In this document: in pieces, positions 6,562-8,098 of the stretch | Position numbering within the stretch: position 1 is the stretch's first letter | Layout: each line of letters begins with the position of its first letter | Assembly (NCBI GenBank): GCA_028290765.1 | Contig: JAQGJF010000429.1 | Coordinates: forward strand, 1 to 8,098 | Length of the DNA stretch: 8,098 nucleotides | Source of the DNA: Tardiphaga sp. | GTDB taxonomy: Bacteria; Pseudomonadota; Alphaproteobacteria; Rhizobiales; Xanthobacteraceae | Reading direction: 5' to 3' | The notes under the pieces: generated by a model | Told to the model about the DNA's origin: nothing | What the model saw: the letters and a program-made list of their open reading frames with translations, nothing else | The model's database searches: none | Made by a program: the position numbers and the translations under genes

Positions 6562-7209
6562 TCAGGCCGCAGAGGTTTTTTCCGCCAGGTTGGTTCGAAC
6601 CGCCGTCATCCAATCCCGCGCGATCGTGAGATCGGTTTGCGACAATTGATGGCCTGCCGGCAGGATCGGGTTCTGGACATCCGCGCCGGCGTCCGACAGC
6701 AGGGCCGCAAGCCTGGTCGATGTGCTCGCGGGAACGACCGGATCGTACTGACCCGAGACGATCAGCACCGGCCTGCCGGAAAGATCCGGCTGCGGCGGCT
6801 GTGCTAGCGGCGCCATCGCGCGCAGCAGGATTGCGCCCGCCAGCACCTGCGGCCGGAGCAGCAAGATCGCCGCGGCGATGTTGGCGCCGTTGGAGTAACC
6901 GAGCGCCACGGGCGCGGCGATGCCATAGCGCCGGCGCGCGGCCTCGACGAAATCGGCGAGATCGTTGGCGCGGCGGCGCAAATCGTCCTCGTCGAACACG
7001 CCTTCGGCGAGCCTGACGAAGAAGCGCGGCATGCCGTGTTCCAGCACCTGGCCGCGCACCGAGAGCAGCGATGCGCCCGGAGCGACGCTCCGCCCAAGCG
7101 GCAGGAGGTCGTTCTCGTCGCCGCCGGTGCCGTGCAGCAACAGGAGCGGCGGTGCTTCGGGCCGGTTGCCCGGCTCGAAGCGATGGATGAAGGAGAGATC
7201 GTTACTCAT
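6562..7209 (-). CDS. Alpha/beta hydrolase, MhqD-like carboxylesterase/phospholipase type
   Basis: A 215-residue serine hydrolase of the small carboxylesterase/phospholipase branch of the alpha/beta hydrolase fold. The oxyanion-hole motif HGTGGDE is at 26-32. The nucleophile elbow GYSNG gives Ser106, SGQYDPVVP gives Asp156, and LPAGHQLS gives His187, so the triad is complete and in order. There is no signal peptide. It sits directly downstream of an MhqO-like ring-cleaving dioxygenase, the same pairing as MhqO/MhqD in Bacillus subtilis. It may therefore hydrolyse a ring-cleavage product, though generic esterase activity is equally possible. The ATG at 7209-7207 shares one base with the upstream stop (TAATG), and GGAAAGGG at 7217-7224 is a good ribosome site with seven bases of spacing. 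The TGA stop is at 6564-6562. Confidence 0.85.
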   Translation of the reverse strand: MSNDLSFIHRFEPGNRPEAPPLLLLHGTGGDENDLLPLGRSVAPGASLLSVRGQVLEHGMPRFFVRLAEGVFDEDDLRRRANDLADFVEAARRRYGIAAPVALGYSNGANIAAAILLLRPQVLAGAILLRAMAPLAQPPQPDLSGRPVLIVSGQYDPVVPASTSTRLAALLSDAGADVQNPILPAGHQLSQTDLTIARDWMTAVRTNLAEKTSAA

Positions 7210-8098
7210 TACGCAGCCCTTTCCAATGACGGCAGCACGTTCTCGATATCCTTGCGGTGTGGCTCCAGGAAGGCCGGCAGTTTCAAATGTTCGCCCAGCG
7301 TTTCGACCGGCTCATCCACCGCAAATCCCGGAATGTCGGTGGCGATCTCGAACAGGATGCCGCCGGGTTCGCGGAAATAGACCGACCGGAAGTAGTTGCG
7401 GTCCTTCTGTTCGGTCGGGCGCTGACCATGCGTCTCCACCAGCTTGCGCGCCATCTCGGCCTGGTCCGCGTCATCGACGGCGCGGAACGCGACGTGGTGC
7501 ACCGAACCACGGCCCTGCCGGCCCGGCAAAAATCCCTTGGCCTCGTAAATGTCGACGATGCCGCCGGTGGCGTTACCGGCCGATAGCCGGATGATCGAGC
7601 CCTCGCGCGCGGTTTCCCTGAAGCCGAACACGTCGGTGAGAATGGCGCTGGTTTTTTTCGCGTTCTCGAGCAGCAGCGTCACGCCGTGGAAACCGCGGAT
7701 CGCATGTTCCGCGGGGACATCGCCGTTGCTCCAGCCGGCTTCGTTCTCGGCGCCGGGGACGCCGACCAAGGCCAGGCTCATGCCGTCGGGATCGGTGAAC
7801 GGCAGTACGGATTCGCCAAAGCGCTTTTCCAGCGCCTCATGGGCGATGCCTTTTTCGATGAAGCGATGCGTCCAGTAGCCGAGCGATCGCGCGGGCACGC
7901 GAAACGCGGTCTGTTGGGTCTGGCCGACTCCGTTGCGGCCGGCCGCAGCCTGCTCCCAGGGGAAGAAGGTAAGGATGGTGCCGGGATGGCCGGCCTCGTC
8001 GCCATAATAGAAATGATAGGTGCCGGGATCGTCGAAATTGACGGTTTTCTTGACGAACCGCAGTCCCAGCGAACGGGTATAAAAGTCGAAGTTTCGCA
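7209..8098 (-). CDS. VOC-family ring-cleaving dioxygenase, MhqO-like (5' end beyond window)
   Basis: The frame is open from the right edge to the TAA at 7211-7209, giving 295 visible residues. The GTG at 7898 is internal: the conserved sequence continues upstream with RNFDFYTRSLGLRFVKK, TVNFDDPGTYHFYYGDEAGH and PGTILTFFPW, so only about 15-20 N-terminal residues are missing. The protein consists of tandem vicinal-oxygen-chelate domains. Likely metal ligands in view are the His of GFHGVTL, the His pair of GSVHHVAFRA and the Glu of GGILFEIATD. The first His motif (usually GIHHVT) lies outside the window. Family members are described as Fe-dependent dioxygenases acting on hydroquinone- or catechol-like compounds in quinone stress and xenobiotic degradation. 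The exact substrate here is unknown. It is co-transcribed with the alpha/beta hydrolase, with a one-base overlap. Confidence 0.88.
   Translation of the reverse strand, partial: RNFDFYTRSLGLRFVKKTVNFDDPGTYHFYYGDEAGHPGTILTFFPWEQAAAGRNGVGQTQQTAFRVPARSLGYWTHRFIEKGIAHEALEKRFGESVLPFTDPDGMSLALVGVPGAENEAGWSNGDVPAEHAIRGFHGVTLLLENAKKTSAILTDVFGFRETAREGSIIRLSAGNATGGIVDIYEAKGFLPGRQGRGSVHHVAFRAVDDADQAEMARKLVETHGQRPTEQKDRNYFRSVYFREPGGILFEIATDIPGFAVDEPVETLGEHLKLPAFLEPHRKDIENVLPSLERAA

Overview
The window looks like a stretch of alphaproteobacterial chromosome. It is GC-rich, has tightly packed operons with short overlaps, and its proteins resemble those of the Bradyrhizobium/Rhodopseudomonas group. That placement is inferred from composition and protein style, not from a marker gene. 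No mobile element, RNA gene or CRISPR array was found.

Layout: (i) 1-187, minus strand, the N-terminus of an IclR-family regulator that runs off the left edge. (ii) 188-332, a divergent intergenic region with an imperfect palindrome (TTCC-N7-GGAA) suited to an IclR-type operator. (iii) 333-6537, plus strand, six co-directional genes that form a probable operon: HpcH/HpaI aldolase, two-cupin protein, DUF6282-type metal-dependent hydrolase, MFS anion transporter (ACS type), PIG3-type NAD(P)H:quinone oxidoreductase and Ldh_2-family 2-hydroxyacid dehydrogenase. The junctions are an 11-base overlap, then gaps of 12 and 57, a 1-base overlap, and a gap of 10. (iv) 6528-6550, a perfect 10-bp hairpin between convergent operons. 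(v) 6562-8098, minus strand, an MhqD-like alpha/beta hydrolase preceded by an MhqO-like two-domain VOC ring-cleaving dioxygenase that is cut by the right edge.

Inferred function: the plus-strand operon reads as an uptake-and-catabolism module for a small organic acid, probably under the divergent IclR regulator. The transporter would import an anionic substrate. The hydrolase, cupin and two oxidoreductases would process it, and the aldolase would cleave a 2-oxo-4-hydroxy acid to pyruvate (or a related 2-oxo acid) plus an aldehyde. I cannot name the substrate, and I do not recognise this exact gene set as a described pathway. The convergent MhqO/MhqD-like pair belongs to a family known for detoxifying or cleaving hydroquinone- and catechol-type compounds, and is probably a separate unit.
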